Source of the DNA: Hyphomicrobiales bacterium
GTDB taxonomy: Bacteria; Pseudomonadota; Alphaproteobacteria; Rhizobiales; Rhizobiaceae
Length of the DNA: 64,000 bases
Direction of reading: 5' to 3'
Assembly: GCA_021775415.1 (NCBI GenBank)
Contig: JAJFHV010000017.1
Location: 118,923-182,922, forward strand
Shown here: piece after piece, positions 8,591 to 17,640 of the stretch
Position numbering within the stretch: position 1 is the first letter of the stretch
How the letters are laid out: every line of letters starts with the position of its first letter
Program-made: the position numbers and the translations under genes
Notes under the pieces: generated by a model
Told to the model about the DNA's origin: nothing
The model's input: only the letters and a program-made list of their open reading frames with translations
Database searches by the model: none

Positions 8591-11257
8591 TTACGATTTT
8601 TGTCTAATCGCCGATTGGGCAGCAGCCAGTCTGGCGATTGGCACGCGGAAGGGAGAACACGACACATAATCGAGTCCGATTTTTTCACAAAATTCAATTG
8701 AATCAGGATCGCCACCGTGTTCGCCACATATTCCAAGCTTGATATCGGGTTGAGTGTCACGTCCCTTGCCGACTGCAATTTTGACCAACTCGCCCACTCC
8801 ATCGACATCGAGGGAGACGAATGGATCACGCTCAATGATACCCTTGGTCTCGTAGGTTGTCAGGAACATCGAGGCGTCATCTCTTGAAATTCCGAAGGTT
8901 GTTTGAGTGAGATCATTTGTACCAAACGAGAAAAACTCAGCCGACTTGGCAATTTCATCCGCGCGCAACGCAGCACGCGGAAGTTCGATCATGGTACCGA
9001 CCGTATAGTCGATTGTTTCACCAGCTTGTTCCATCGCAGTTTTCGCAGCAGCATCAATACGCTCTTTTACGTAATCCAGCTCTTCGCGAAGTCCGACCAA
9101 CGGCACCATGATTTCCGGTACAACCGCGGTGCCGGTTTTTTTGCGTGCTTCAATCGCAGCTTCGATGATTGCACGAACCTGCATTTCTGTTATTTCCGGA
9201 TAGGATATCGCCAAGCGGCATCCACGGTGCCCCAGCATCGGATTGGATTCCTGCAGCGCGATATTACGCTGGCGCAGTTTTTCCGCGTCAACGCCCATTG
9301 CTGAGGCAACTTCCTCTATGTCCTTGTCGGTATGAGGAAGAAACTCATGCAGTGGCGGATCAAGTAACCGGATAGTCACTGGCAGACCAGCCATGATTTC
9401 AAATAACTCTGCAAAATCCGAGCGTTGCATGGGAAGCAGTTTATCCAGCGCCTTGCGCCGATCTTCCTCAGTTTCCGACAGGATCATTTCCCGGGCTGCG
9501 ATGATCCGCTCGCCATCAAAAAACATGTGTTCTGTGCGGCACAGGCCAATACCCTCTGCACCAAACGAATGGGCGGATTTTGCGTCGGTCGGGGTTTCGG
9601 CATTGGTGCGGACTTTCATGCGACGCAGTTTGTCCGCCCATTCCATCAAAATGCCGAACGCACCTGACAGTTCCGGTTGTTGCATCGCAACCGAACCCAA
9701 CAGCACCTGTCCGGTTGAACCGTCTACGGTGATGACATCGCCTTTTTCAAATGTATGACCAGGTACACGCAATTGTTGAGCCTGATAGTCAATTCGAATA
9801 CCTCCGGCACCGGACACACAAGGCTTACCCATGCCGCGGGCAACAACGGCTGCGTGACTGGTCATACCTCCGCGAGCTGTCAAAATACCTTCCGCGGCAT
9901 GCATGCCGTGAATATCTTCCGGGCTGGTTTCAATGCGAACCAGAATTGCCGAGTTACCCTCACCTTTGAGCTTTTCGGCATCTTCCGGTGAAAACACAAC
10001 CTGTCCGGTTGCAGCACCTGGTGATGCAGGCAAGCCGTTTGCAATTACGGTCTTCTGTGCTTTGGGGTCAATTGTTGGATGCAGCAATTGATCCAGGGCA
10101 GAAGGTTCAACGCGCAGCACCGCCTCTTCTTTGGACAGTAGTCCCTCATTCGCCATATCTACCGCAATTTGAAGCGCGGCTTTTGCGGTGCGCTTGCCTG
10201 AGCGAGTTTGCAACATCCACAATTTGCCCTTCTCGATGGTAAATTCGAGGTCCTGCATGTCGGTATAGTGCGCTTCCAGTTTGTTTGCTGTATCAACAAA
10301 CTCCTTGAAGGCCGCGGGCATTAATTTTTCGAGTGAAGGTGCCTCTGATCCAGAGGCAATCCGTGCTTCTTCGGTCAAGTCCTGCGGGGTGCGAATACCG
10401 GCAACCACATCCTCACCCTGGGCATTCACGAGAAACTCGCCGTAAAGCATATTGGCACCGGTTGAGGGGTTTCGGGTAAACGCGACACCGGTCGCAGACG
10501 TATCCCCCATGTTTCCAAACACCATTGCCTGAATGTTGACAGCTGTGCCCCATTTCTCGGAAATTTTGTGGATCCGGCGATAGGTAATCGCACGCTGGTT
10601 CATCCATGAGGAAAATACAGCGCCAATTGCACCCCAAAGCTGTGCTTCCACACTCTGTGGAAACGGTTTTTCCAACGCTTCCTCAACCATTTCCAAATAA
10701 CGCGCGACAACCTCTTTCCAGTCATCGGCAGAAAGGTCGGTATCCTGCTCAAAGCCCTTGCTGGCTTTCACATCTTCAAGGATTTCCTCAAATTCGCTGT
10801 GATCAACGCCCAGAACAACATCGGAATACATCTGAATGAAGCGGCGGTAGCTGTCCTGTGCAAATCGCTCGTCACCGGCCTCTTTCGCTAATGCGGGGAC
10901 AGTTTCGTTGTTTAGTCCGAGGTTCAGGACCGTATCCATCATACCCGGCATCGATGCGCGCGCACCGGAGCGTACAGAAACCAGCAGAGGTTGTTTGGGG
11001 TCACCGAATTTTCGGCCAGTCGATTTTTCGATTGATTTCAGCGCCTGATCAATTTGTGATTTCAGCTCTGCGGGAAATTGCCGGTCATTGGCATAATACC
11101 AGTTGCAAGCTTCGGTCGTGATCGTGAATCCCGGTGGAACGGGCAACCCAAGAGCGCTCATCTCGGCAAGGTTTGCTCCTTTGCCGCCGAGCAGATCCTT
11201 CATTTGCGAAGAACCCTCCGCTGAACCATCACCGAAGGTGTAAACCCATTTATCCAT
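8591..11257 (-). CDS. ppdK: Pyruvate, phosphate dikinase
   Basis: An 888-residue cytosolic enzyme interconverting pyruvate + ATP + Pi and PEP + AMP + PPi. The N-terminal ATP-grasp part is evident (MKDLLGGKGANLAEMSALG, SGARASMPGMMDTVLNLG). The swivelling phosphohistidine domain has GGMTSHAAVVARGMGKPCVSG with the catalytic His. The C-terminal PEP/pyruvate barrel has FGTNDLTQTTFG and the catalytic Cys in LGICGEHGGDP. Full length for the family. It lies 116 bases downstream of sucD on the same strand and probably has some independent transcription. In the carbon context here it would supply PEP for gluconeogenesis or C1 assimilation; that is inference. Confidence 0.96.
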   Translation of the reverse strand: MDKWVYTFGDGSAEGSSQMKDLLGGKGANLAEMSALGLPVPPGFTITTEACNWYYANDRQFPAELKSQIDQALKSIEKSTGRKFGDPKQPLLVSVRSGARASMPGMMDTVLNLGLNNETVPALAKEAGDERFAQDSYRRFIQMYSDVVLGVDHSEFEEILEDVKASKGFEQDTDLSADDWKEVVARYLEMVEEALEKPFPQSVEAQLWGAIGAVFSSWMNQRAITYRRIHKISEKWGTAVNIQAMVFGNMGDTSATGVAFTRNPSTGANMLYGEFLVNAQGEDVVAGIRTPQDLTEEARIASGSEAPSLEKLMPAAFKEFVDTANKLEAHYTDMQDLEFTIEKGKLWMLQTRSGKRTAKAALQIAVDMANEGLLSKEEAVLRVEPSALDQLLHPTIDPKAQKTVIANGLPASPGAATGQVVFSPEDAEKLKGEGNSAILVRIETSPEDIHGMHAAEGILTARGGMTSHAAVVARGMGKPCVSGAGGIRIDYQAQQLRVPGHTFEKGDVITVDGSTGQVLLGSVAMQQPELSGAFGILMEWADKLRRMKVRTNAETPTDAKSAHSFGAEGIGLCRTEHMFFDGERIIAAREMILSETEEDRRKALDKLLPMQRSDFAELFEIMAGLPVTIRLLDPPLHEFLPHTDKDIEEVASAMGVDAEKLRQRNIALQESNPMLGHRGCRLAISYPEITEMQVRAIIEAAIEARKKTGTAVVPEIMVPLVGLREELDYVKERIDAAAKTAMEQAGETIDYTVGTMIELPRAALRADEIAKSAEFFSFGTNDLTQTTFGISRDDASMFLTTYETKGIIERDPFVSLDVDGVGELVKIAVGKGRDTQPDIKLGICGEHGGDPDSIEFCEKIGLDYVSCSPFRVPIARLAAAQSAIRQKS

Positions 11258-11373
11258 GATACGAATCCAAGGCGTCAGATGCCTATTTCACTAGTGACTT
11301 CTGCATTCAACCACAACCACTTGCGAGGTCTCTTGTTATAGAAATATCGTCACAGGTGGTCGAGGCGATGTAT

Positions 11374-12276
11374 TCAGCCGTTGATTGCTTCCAGCAAGGT
11401 CTCTCCAAGTTTCGCTGGAGATTCAGAAACCTTGAAGCCAGCAGACTTCATTGCTGCGATCTTGTCCTCAGCGCCACCCTTGCCCCCGGAGATAACAGCG
11501 CCTGCGTGACCCATGGTGCGGCCAGGCGGTGCAGTGCGCCCGGCAATGAACCCCGCGATTGGCTTTGAGCGACCCTTTGCGGCCTCGTCCTTGATAAACT
11601 GGGCAGCGTCTTCTTCTGCCGAACCACCAATTTCACCAATCATGATCATGGATTTGGTCTCATCATCAGCCAGGAACATCTCAAGCACGTCGATGAATTC
11701 AGTTCCCTTGACCGGATCACCGCCAATACCAACAGCGGTTGTCTGGCCAAGACCTGCATTGGTGGTCTGGAACACCGCTTCATAGGTGAGCGTGCCGGAG
11801 CGTGAAACTACACCGACTGAGCCTTTTTTGAATATTGAACCGGGCATGATGCCGATCTTGCATTCGTTTGGTGTTAGAAGTCCCGGGCAATTTGGTCCGA
11901 TTAATCGGGAATTTGATTTTTCGAGCCTCGCCTTGACCCGAACCATATCGAGTACCGGAACGCCTTCGGTGATACAGACAATCAGCGGAATTTCCGCTTC
12001 AATTGCCTCGATGATTGCAGCTCCTGCTCCTGGAGGCGGCACATATATCACAGATGCATTGGCACCAGTTGCGTCCCTGCCTTCGGCGACTGTGGTAAAG
12101 ATCGGCAACGTTTCGCCATCTGGTCCTTCCCATGTCTGGCCACCCTTCTTGGGGTGCGTACCCCCGACCATTTGCGTGCCATGATAGGCAAGCGCCTGAC
12201 CGGTATGAAAACTCCCGGTCTTGCCCGTAAGGCCCTGAACTAGAATTTTGGTATCTTTGTTAATTAGAATGGACAT
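11374..12276 (-). CDS. sucD: Succinyl-CoA ligase alpha subunit
   Basis: This 300-residue TCA-cycle subunit binds CoA and carries the phosphorylated His ([21 protein letters not shown]). It contains [25 protein letters not shown] CoA-binding sequence near residue 14, [17 protein letters not shown] and [20 protein letters not shown]. It starts in a TAATG overlap with the sucC stop, so the pair is coupled. The sequence is of the alphaproteobacterial SucD type; the malate-CoA ligase MtkB of serine-cycle methylotrophs is the alternative and cannot be wholly excluded by motif reading. Confidence 0.93.
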   Translation of the reverse strand: MSILINKDTKILVQGLTGKTGSFHTGQALAYHGTQMVGGTHPKKGGQTWEGPDGETLPIFTTVAEGRDATGANASVIYVPPPGAGAAIIEAIEAEIPLIVCITEGVPVLDMVRVKARLEKSNSRLIGPNCPGLLTPNECKIGIMPGSIFKKGSVGVVSRSGTLTYEAVFQTTNAGLGQTTAVGIGGDPVKGTEFIDVLEMFLADDETKSMIMIGEIGGSAEEDAAQFIKDEAAKGRSKPIAGFIAGRTAPPGRTMGHAGAVISGGKGGAEDKIAAMKSAGFKVSESPAKLGETLLEAING

Positions 12277-13475
12277 TACGCAGCACTCCCCACAGCGTTC
12301 ACAATTTTCTGCGCAGCGTCATCCAGATCATCGGCCGAGATCACATCGAGGGTAGAATTGTCGATCATTGCCTTACCTTCAGCCACCTTGGTGCCCTCAA
12401 GCCGCACCACCAGTGGCACCTTGAGGCCAACTTCCTCTACGGCTTTCAGCACCCCTTCGGCTATTACATCGCAGCGCAAGATACCGCCAAAAATATTAAC
12501 GAGAATTCCCTTAACATTGGGATCTGAGGTGATGATTTTGAACGCGGCAGTTACCCGTTCCACGGTCGCACCACCTCCGGCATCAAGAAAGTTCGCAGGT
12601 TCTGCGCCATAAAGTTTGATGATGTCCATTGTTGCCATGGCAAGCCCTGCACCATTGACCATGCAACCAATGCTGCCATCCAGTGTGATGTAAGTGAGGT
12701 CATGTTCCGAGGCTTCGATCTCTTTTTCGTCTTCCTCAGACAAATCGCGCAATTCGGCAAGCTCGGGATGACGAAACTCAGCATTGCCGTCGAACGACAC
12801 TTTCGCATCCAGCACTTTCAGGTGCCCGTCCTTCATGACAATCAGTGGATTGACCTCAAGCAGGCTCATGTCTTTTTCAACGAATGCATTATAGAGAATC
12901 GGGAAAAGCGTCATCCCGTCGGCACGCGCATCGCCATCAAGCTCAAACGCATCGCAAATCGTGGCTGCGTCATCCGCAGTACAACCGGGTTCCGGCTGAA
13001 TTGCGATGGTGTGAATTTTTTCCGGGGTCTCCTCAGCAACCGCCTCAATGTCCATACCGCCCTCAGTGGAAGCTACGAATGAGACCCGGCTGGTTTCCCG
13101 GTCAACCAGTATCGAGAGGTATAGCTCGCGATCAATCTCAGCCCCGTCTTCGATATACAAACGGTTTACCTGTTTGCCAGCGGGGCCAGTTTGTTTTGTA
13201 ACCAGCGTGTTGCCGAGCATTTCCTTGACGTTTTCACGGACCTCATCGGGAGAAAATGATACCCTCACACCACCTTTGGCATCTTCACCAAGTTCCTTGA
13301 ACTTGCCCTTGCCGCGACCGCCAGCATGAATCTGGGATTTAACCACATAAACTGGACCCGGAAGTGCAGCGAGCGCGCCATCGAGATCATCGTGGGAAAG
13401 AATTGGCACACCTTTGGACACCGGCGCACCAAATTCCTTTAGCAGCGCCTTCGCCTGATATTCATGAATGTTCAT
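12276..13475 (-). CDS. sucC: Succinyl-CoA ligase (ADP-forming) beta subunit
   Basis: A 399-residue partner of SucD, with an ATP-grasp nucleotide domain ([46 protein letters not shown]) and the C-terminal ligase domain ([40 protein letters not shown]). The lysine-rich [15 protein letters not shown] stretch is typical of SucC rather than MtkA. Usually sucCD sit with mdh and sucAB in alphaproteobacteria; here they follow the formate dehydrogenase catalytic gene by 135 bases. The upstream gap holds no clear promoter. Confidence 0.93.
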   Translation of the reverse strand: MNIHEYQAKALLKEFGAPVSKGVPILSHDDLDGALAALPGPVYVVKSQIHAGGRGKGKFKELGEDAKGGVRVSFSPDEVRENVKEMLGNTLVTKQTGPAGKQVNRLYIEDGAEIDRELYLSILVDRETSRVSFVASTEGGMDIEAVAEETPEKIHTIAIQPEPGCTADDAATICDAFELDGDARADGMTLFPILYNAFVEKDMSLLEVNPLIVMKDGHLKVLDAKVSFDGNAEFRHPELAELRDLSEEDEKEIEASEHDLTYITLDGSIGCMVNGAGLAMATMDIIKLYGAEPANFLDAGGGATVERVTAAFKIITSDPNVKGILVNIFGGILRCDVIAEGVLKAVEEVGLKVPLVVRLEGTKVAEGKAMIDNSTLDVISADDLDDAAQKIVNAVGSAA

Positions 13476-13610
13476 TTGGAAAAGCCTGTTTTGGTTCCAG
13501 AAAGGAATTACGACGCAGGTTTATCTCTGCGCGACGCAATTCGCAACAGCCATTGCCACAATCCAGTGGAGAAAAATGTTCCCAATCTGTGCGACGCCGG
13601 ATTCGCACAA

Positions 13611-16400
13611 TTATTCAGCGGCTTCCCTTTGTGAAGCTGGTGAAACACGCGCCGCACAATATTTGAATTCGGGAATCTTGCCAAACGGATCAAGTTGCGG
13701 ATTTGTCAGGCGGTTGGCAGGTGCTTCATTAAAGCAGAACGGAATGAACACCATGTTGTCGGCCACATCGCGGTCTTCGCGAAGCACCGCCTGAATGGTG
13801 CCGCGCCGGGTCGCGACCGAAATCATCTGACCTGCTTCAAGTCCAAGTCGCTGGATATCGATGCCGTTCATGGCAGCAATGCCTTCCGGTTCAATCTCAT
13901 CCAGTACTTTTGAACGCCGCGTCATGGCACCCGTGTGCCAGTGCTCAAGCAAGCGACCGGTGGTAAGCACCATTGGGTATTCATCATCTGGAACTTCATC
14001 CGGTGGCAGCAAATCTGCGGGCACAATCTTGCCGCGGCCATCCGCAGTTGGGAAGCCATCGGTGAAAATCACCTCGTTGCCGAAACCGCCGGGCTCATCC
14101 ACTGGGTAGGTAACAACATCCTCATTGTTAAGACGCTCCCATGTGATGTAGTTGAGAGATTTCATCACCTCAGCCATTTCGGTATACACCTCACCGACAC
14201 CACCATAATTCCACTCAAGACCGACCCTGTTTGCCAATTCTACAATCAGTTCCCAATCCTGCCGGGCTTCTCCTGGTGGATCAATCACCGGGCGACCAAG
14301 CTGAACCTGGCGATTGGTGTTGGTAAAAGTGCCCAGTTTTTCTGCGTGGGCTGAAGCTGGAAGCACCACGTCAGCGTGCCAACATGTCTCTGTCAGGAAT
14401 ATGTCCTGGACCACAAGATGATCCAGCTTTGCCAGAGCGCCACGAGCGTGGATTTGGTCCGGATCAGACATTGCAGGATTTTCACCCATCACATACATGC
14501 CGGTGATTTTGTCATCATGGATGGCATCCATGATCTCAACAACCGTAAGCCCGCGCTTTGGATCAAGTGTGCGACCCCAAAAATCTTCCATTCCGCTTCG
14601 AACGTCTTCATTTTCAACAGAGCGATAATCCGGAAAGAACATCGGGATCAATCCGGCATCAGATGCACCTTGTACATTGTTTTGACCGCGCAATGGATGG
14701 AGACCCGTACCTTCGCGGCCGACCTGCCCTGTGATCAGTGCCATCGCGATCAGGCAACGGGAATTGTCTGTGCCGTGTGTGTGCTGGGAAATACCCATAC
14801 CCCAAAAGATTATTGAACGCTCCGAGGTCGCATAAGTACGCGCAACATCGCGCAATACATCTGCCTCAATGCCGCAAACTTCACTCATTGCTTCCGGTGA
14901 AAAATCCTTGACCTTTTCCCTCAGCGCATCAAAGCCGGAGGCGTTGGCCTGGATGTATTGCTCATCGTACAATTCTTCTTCGATAATCGTATGAAGAATG
15001 GCGTTCAGCATCGCAACATCTGTTCCGGGCTTGAAACGCAAACCGTGGCTGGCATGGCGCATCAAGTCCTGACCGCGCGGATCCATAATGATCAGCTTGG
15101 TTCCCCGCTTTGCAGCCTGTTTGAAATAGGTAGCGGCCACCGGGTGATTTTGTGCTGGTCGCGCGCCAATTACGATCATGCAGTTTGATTTCATCGCATC
15201 GGTAAAGGGTGCGGATACTGCACCAGAACCAACGCCTTCAAGCAGCGCTGCTACTGAGGAAGCGTGACACAGTCGCGTGCAGTGGTCGACGTTGTTGGTG
15301 CCAAATCCCTGGCGGATCAGTTTTTGGAACAGGTATGCCTCTTCGTTGGAGCCTTTGGCGGAACCAAACCCGGCAAGCGCATCGCCGCCTTTTTCATCGG
15401 CAATTTTCTTGAGACCGGAAGCTGCCAATTCAAGCGCTTCTTCCCAGCTTGCTTCACGGAAGATGTCCTCAGTTTTCATGAAGCGCATATCAATGTCACC
15501 GGCCTTCGGTGCATCATCGCGACGGATCAGTGGCTTGGTGAGCCGCTCCTCGCTCATCGCATAATCATATCCAAAGCGGCCTTTGACGCAGAGACGGTTT
15601 TCATTTGCTGGACCATTCCGACCATCGACCTGAACAATCTTGTTGTCCTTCGCATAGACGGTCGTTTGACAACCCACTCCGCAGAATGGGCAAACGCTGT
15701 CCACCGTTTTGTCAAAATCCTTGATTTTCCTGGTCTTGCAGGATTCATCCATCAAGGTCTTTTCATATAGGGCACCGGTTGGGCAGGCCTGAACACACTC
15801 ACCGCAGGTCACGCAGGTTGAAAGGCCCATCGGGTCCGCCAAGTCAAACACCGGTACGGAATGCGAACCACGTTCACCCATGCCGATAACATCGTTGACC
15901 TGAACTTCACGGCAAGCACGAACACAGGCATTACACGCGATACAGGCATCCATGTTGACGGCAATTGCCGGGTTTGAAATATCAAACTCGGCTTCGTAGT
16001 GCGCATCAAATTTAGCCTCAAACCGGTCAGAGCCTGAAATGCCCATGCTGCCAGCCCATTCCCAGAATGGCGACTGGTCATCAGGGCTTTCTTCTTGGGG
16101 ACGCATGTCGGCCGCCAGCATTTCAAAAACCATCTTGCGGGATTTGTCTGCGCGCTCCGTATCGGTTTTTACAACCATGCCCTCTGTTGGGGTACGGATA
16201 CAGGACGCTGCCAATACCCGCTCACCCTCAACTTCAACCATACAGGCACGGCAGTTACCATCGGATCTGTATCCCGGTTTGTCGAGGTGGCAAAGATGTG
16301 GAATGCGTGTGCCTTCGCGCTTGGCTACATCCCAGATGGATTCGCCTTCAGACGCGGTAACTTCCTTACCGTCCAGGGTGAAATTTGTTTTATCGCTCAT
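13611..16400 (-). CDS. fdhA: NAD-dependent formate dehydrogenase, molybdenum catalytic subunit
   Basis: This 929-residue enzyme subunit oxidises formate to CO2 at a bis-pterin molybdenum (or tungsten) centre. In order: a [2Fe-2S] ferredoxin domain (Cys37, 48, 51 and 67 region), a His/Cys cluster region, two 4Fe-4S motifs (CIACNACVRAC near 153 and CVTCGECVQAC near 196), a further cluster CPFCGVGC near 237, then the molybdopterin domains. The active-site residue is Cys378 in DHCTRLCHAS, not selenocysteine. The overall plan matches FdsA of Rhodobacter and Fdh1A of methylotrophs. It overlaps the LysE-family gene by four bases (ATGA), so its translation is coupled to a gene not normally part of the enzyme. 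No fdhD chaperone gene is in the window. Confidence 0.95.
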   Translation of the reverse strand: MSDKTNFTLDGKEVTASEGESIWDVAKREGTRIPHLCHLDKPGYRSDGNCRACMVEVEGERVLAASCIRTPTEGMVVKTDTERADKSRKMVFEMLAADMRPQEESPDDQSPFWEWAGSMGISGSDRFEAKFDAHYEAEFDISNPAIAVNMDACIACNACVRACREVQVNDVIGMGERGSHSVPVFDLADPMGLSTCVTCGECVQACPTGALYEKTLMDESCKTRKIKDFDKTVDSVCPFCGVGCQTTVYAKDNKIVQVDGRNGPANENRLCVKGRFGYDYAMSEERLTKPLIRRDDAPKAGDIDMRFMKTEDIFREASWEEALELAASGLKKIADEKGGDALAGFGSAKGSNEEAYLFQKLIRQGFGTNNVDHCTRLCHASSVAALLEGVGSGAVSAPFTDAMKSNCMIVIGARPAQNHPVAATYFKQAAKRGTKLIIMDPRGQDLMRHASHGLRFKPGTDVAMLNAILHTIIEEELYDEQYIQANASGFDALREKVKDFSPEAMSEVCGIEADVLRDVARTYATSERSIIFWGMGISQHTHGTDNSRCLIAMALITGQVGREGTGLHPLRGQNNVQGASDAGLIPMFFPDYRSVENEDVRSGMEDFWGRTLDPKRGLTVVEIMDAIHDDKITGMYVMGENPAMSDPDQIHARGALAKLDHLVVQDIFLTETCWHADVVLPASAHAEKLGTFTNTNRQVQLGRPVIDPPGEARQDWELIVELANRVGLEWNYGGVGEVYTEMAEVMKSLNYITWERLNNEDVVTYPVDEPGGFGNEVIFTDGFPTADGRGKIVPADLLPPDEVPDDEYPMVLTTGRLLEHWHTGAMTRRSKVLDEIEPEGIAAMNGIDIQRLGLEAGQMISVATRRGTIQAVLREDRDVADNMVFIPFCFNEAPANRLTNPQLDPFGKIPEFKYCAARVSPASQREAAE

Positions 16401-17056
16401 GTTTTGCTTCCATTCTTGAAGGCACTGAGAATTAGGCCAAGCCCGAGGCCTACGAAAAAGGTTCCAAATACTCCATCAATAATCCGCTTGAAGGATTGAT
16501 AGAAGGAAATGACGCCGTTGGAGGAAAACAGCACCGCCCAGGCACTGTGCGCTGTAACCGAGATTATGCCGGTACCAATGATCATGGAGGCTGCCACCCA
16601 GGATGGAGCCTCCGGGCGAAGAATGACTGACATGATCGATAACCAGTACATCGCAGCCTTGGGATTTGTCATTTGAACGCCCAGACCCTGCAAAAACAGC
16701 TTCCCATCAGTTGTCGAAACTTTGCGTTGGGAAACCTTGATCTCTCCACCGGTGTAGGCAGCACGCAGATATTTTGAAGCTAACCAAATCAGGTAGCAGC
16801 CACCCACAATGCGTAAAACCGTGCCAAACCAAGCGAAACTTGCGAGAATTGCGGTCAGTCCCAATACTGCCAGGAATGCCCATATTAACGAGCCGGATGA
16901 AATGCCAAATGCCATCATCAGGCCTGCGCGGCGTGAAGTACCCATCGATGTTCCAACAATGGCCAGGATATTCGGACCCGGGCTCAGAATTCCCATCGCG
17001 AAGGCCAGATAGGCCGCGCCCAAATAGGGTAGATACTGGAGAACTTCTGCGCTCAT
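16397..17056 (-). CDS. LysE/RhtB family exporter inside the formate dehydrogenase operon
   Basis: A 219-residue inner-membrane protein with about six hydrophobic segments and the family signature LSPGPNILAIVGTSMGTSRRAGLMMAFGI near residues 25-52. LysE/RhtB members export amino acids or related small metabolites; the substrate cannot be read from sequence. Seven bases separate it from DUF1330 upstream, and its stop overlaps the fdhA start. It is wedged between the two large formate dehydrogenase genes, which is atypical for fds/fdh1 operons. Confidence 0.85.
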   Translation of the reverse strand: MSAEVLQYLPYLGAAYLAFAMGILSPGPNILAIVGTSMGTSRRAGLMMAFGISSGSLIWAFLAVLGLTAILASFAWFGTVLRIVGGCYLIWLASKYLRAAYTGGEIKVSQRKVSTTDGKLFLQGLGVQMTNPKAAMYWLSIMSVILRPEAPSWVAASMIIGTGIISVTAHSAWAVLFSSNGVISFYQSFKRIIDGVFGTFFVGLGLGLILSAFKNGSKT

Positions 17057-17062
17057 ACACCT

Positions 17063-17359
17063 TTATCCATCATATCCATCCACAATCATGAACCGGGCAT
17101 GTCCAGCAGTATCGCGCAATTTACGGACAGCGGTATATTCATCGGAATGATACCATTTCTCGGCAGTTTCAACATCGGGAAATTGAATGATGACGACACG
17201 CTTGCCCTCATCCTCAAAGTTTTCAAGACCGGTCAAATCACCGCCACGGACGATGTATTTGCCACCGAATTTTTCCACGGTAGGACCGGCGTTTGCAGCG
17301 TAGTTCTTCCACGCATCCAAATCGGTCACATCAACCCAGGCAATCATATATGCAGTCAT
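17063..17359 (-). CDS. DUF1330 family protein
   Basis: A 98-residue protein, MTAYMIAWVDVTDLDAWKNYAA, with GGKYIVRGGD, VIIQFPDVETAEKWYHSDEY and the C-terminal RFMIVDGYDG, all typical of the DUF1330 dimeric ferredoxin-like (alpha-beta barrel) family. No reaction is established for the family. The start lies in a TAATG overlap with the cupin gene, so the two are translationally coupled. Operon position suggests a role connected with formate or the metabolite handled by the neighbouring exporter; that is inference. Confidence 0.85.
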   Translation of the reverse strand: MTAYMIAWVDVTDLDAWKNYAANAGPTVEKFGGKYIVRGGDLTGLENFEDEGKRVVIIQFPDVETAEKWYHSDEYTAVRKLRDTAGHARFMIVDGYDG

Positions 17360-17640
17360 TATTTGAACTCCACTTCAACGAAAGAATATTCGAAATCATT
17401 GGCATTTATTACATTGTGGTGCACGCCCTTTTCACGAAAATAGGACAAGCCAGCTTTCATTTCAGCCAGTGTTTCTTTTCCTTCTGGATCGACGATCTTT
17501 AGAACACCATCCAGTCCCGGTACCACCACGTAATCATACTCATGAATGTGCACACCGGTTTCCGCGCCCGGCGCGAACCGCCATTCAGTCACGCGCGTGC
17601 GATCATTGTCGATTTGGGTTGTGCCAACGCCAAGCGTCAT
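17359..17640 (-). CDS. Small cupin-domain protein
   Basis: A 93-residue single-domain cupin. The first cupin motif is GVHIHEYDYVVVPGLDG with its metal-ligand histidines, and the second half has REKGVHHNVINANDFEYSFVEVEF. Start is taken as the ATG in the TGATG overlap with the fused subunit gene; a GTG one codon earlier is also possible. Small cupins bind a metal and may act as enzymes or sensors. With DUF1330 and the exporter it forms a three-gene insert between the formate dehydrogenase subunits. Confidence 0.82.
   Translation of the reverse strand: MTLGVGTTQIDNDRTRVTEWRFAPGAETGVHIHEYDYVVVPGLDGVLKIVDPEGKETLAEMKAGLSYFREKGVHHNVINANDFEYSFVEVEFK

Noticed and set aside
11374..13475. sucC-sucD as malate-CoA ligase (mtkA-mtkB)
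   Set aside because: The formate context invites it, but the sequences carry SucC/SucD-type blocks (for example [15 protein letters not shown]) and no serine-cycle genes are present. Kept only as a question in the findings.
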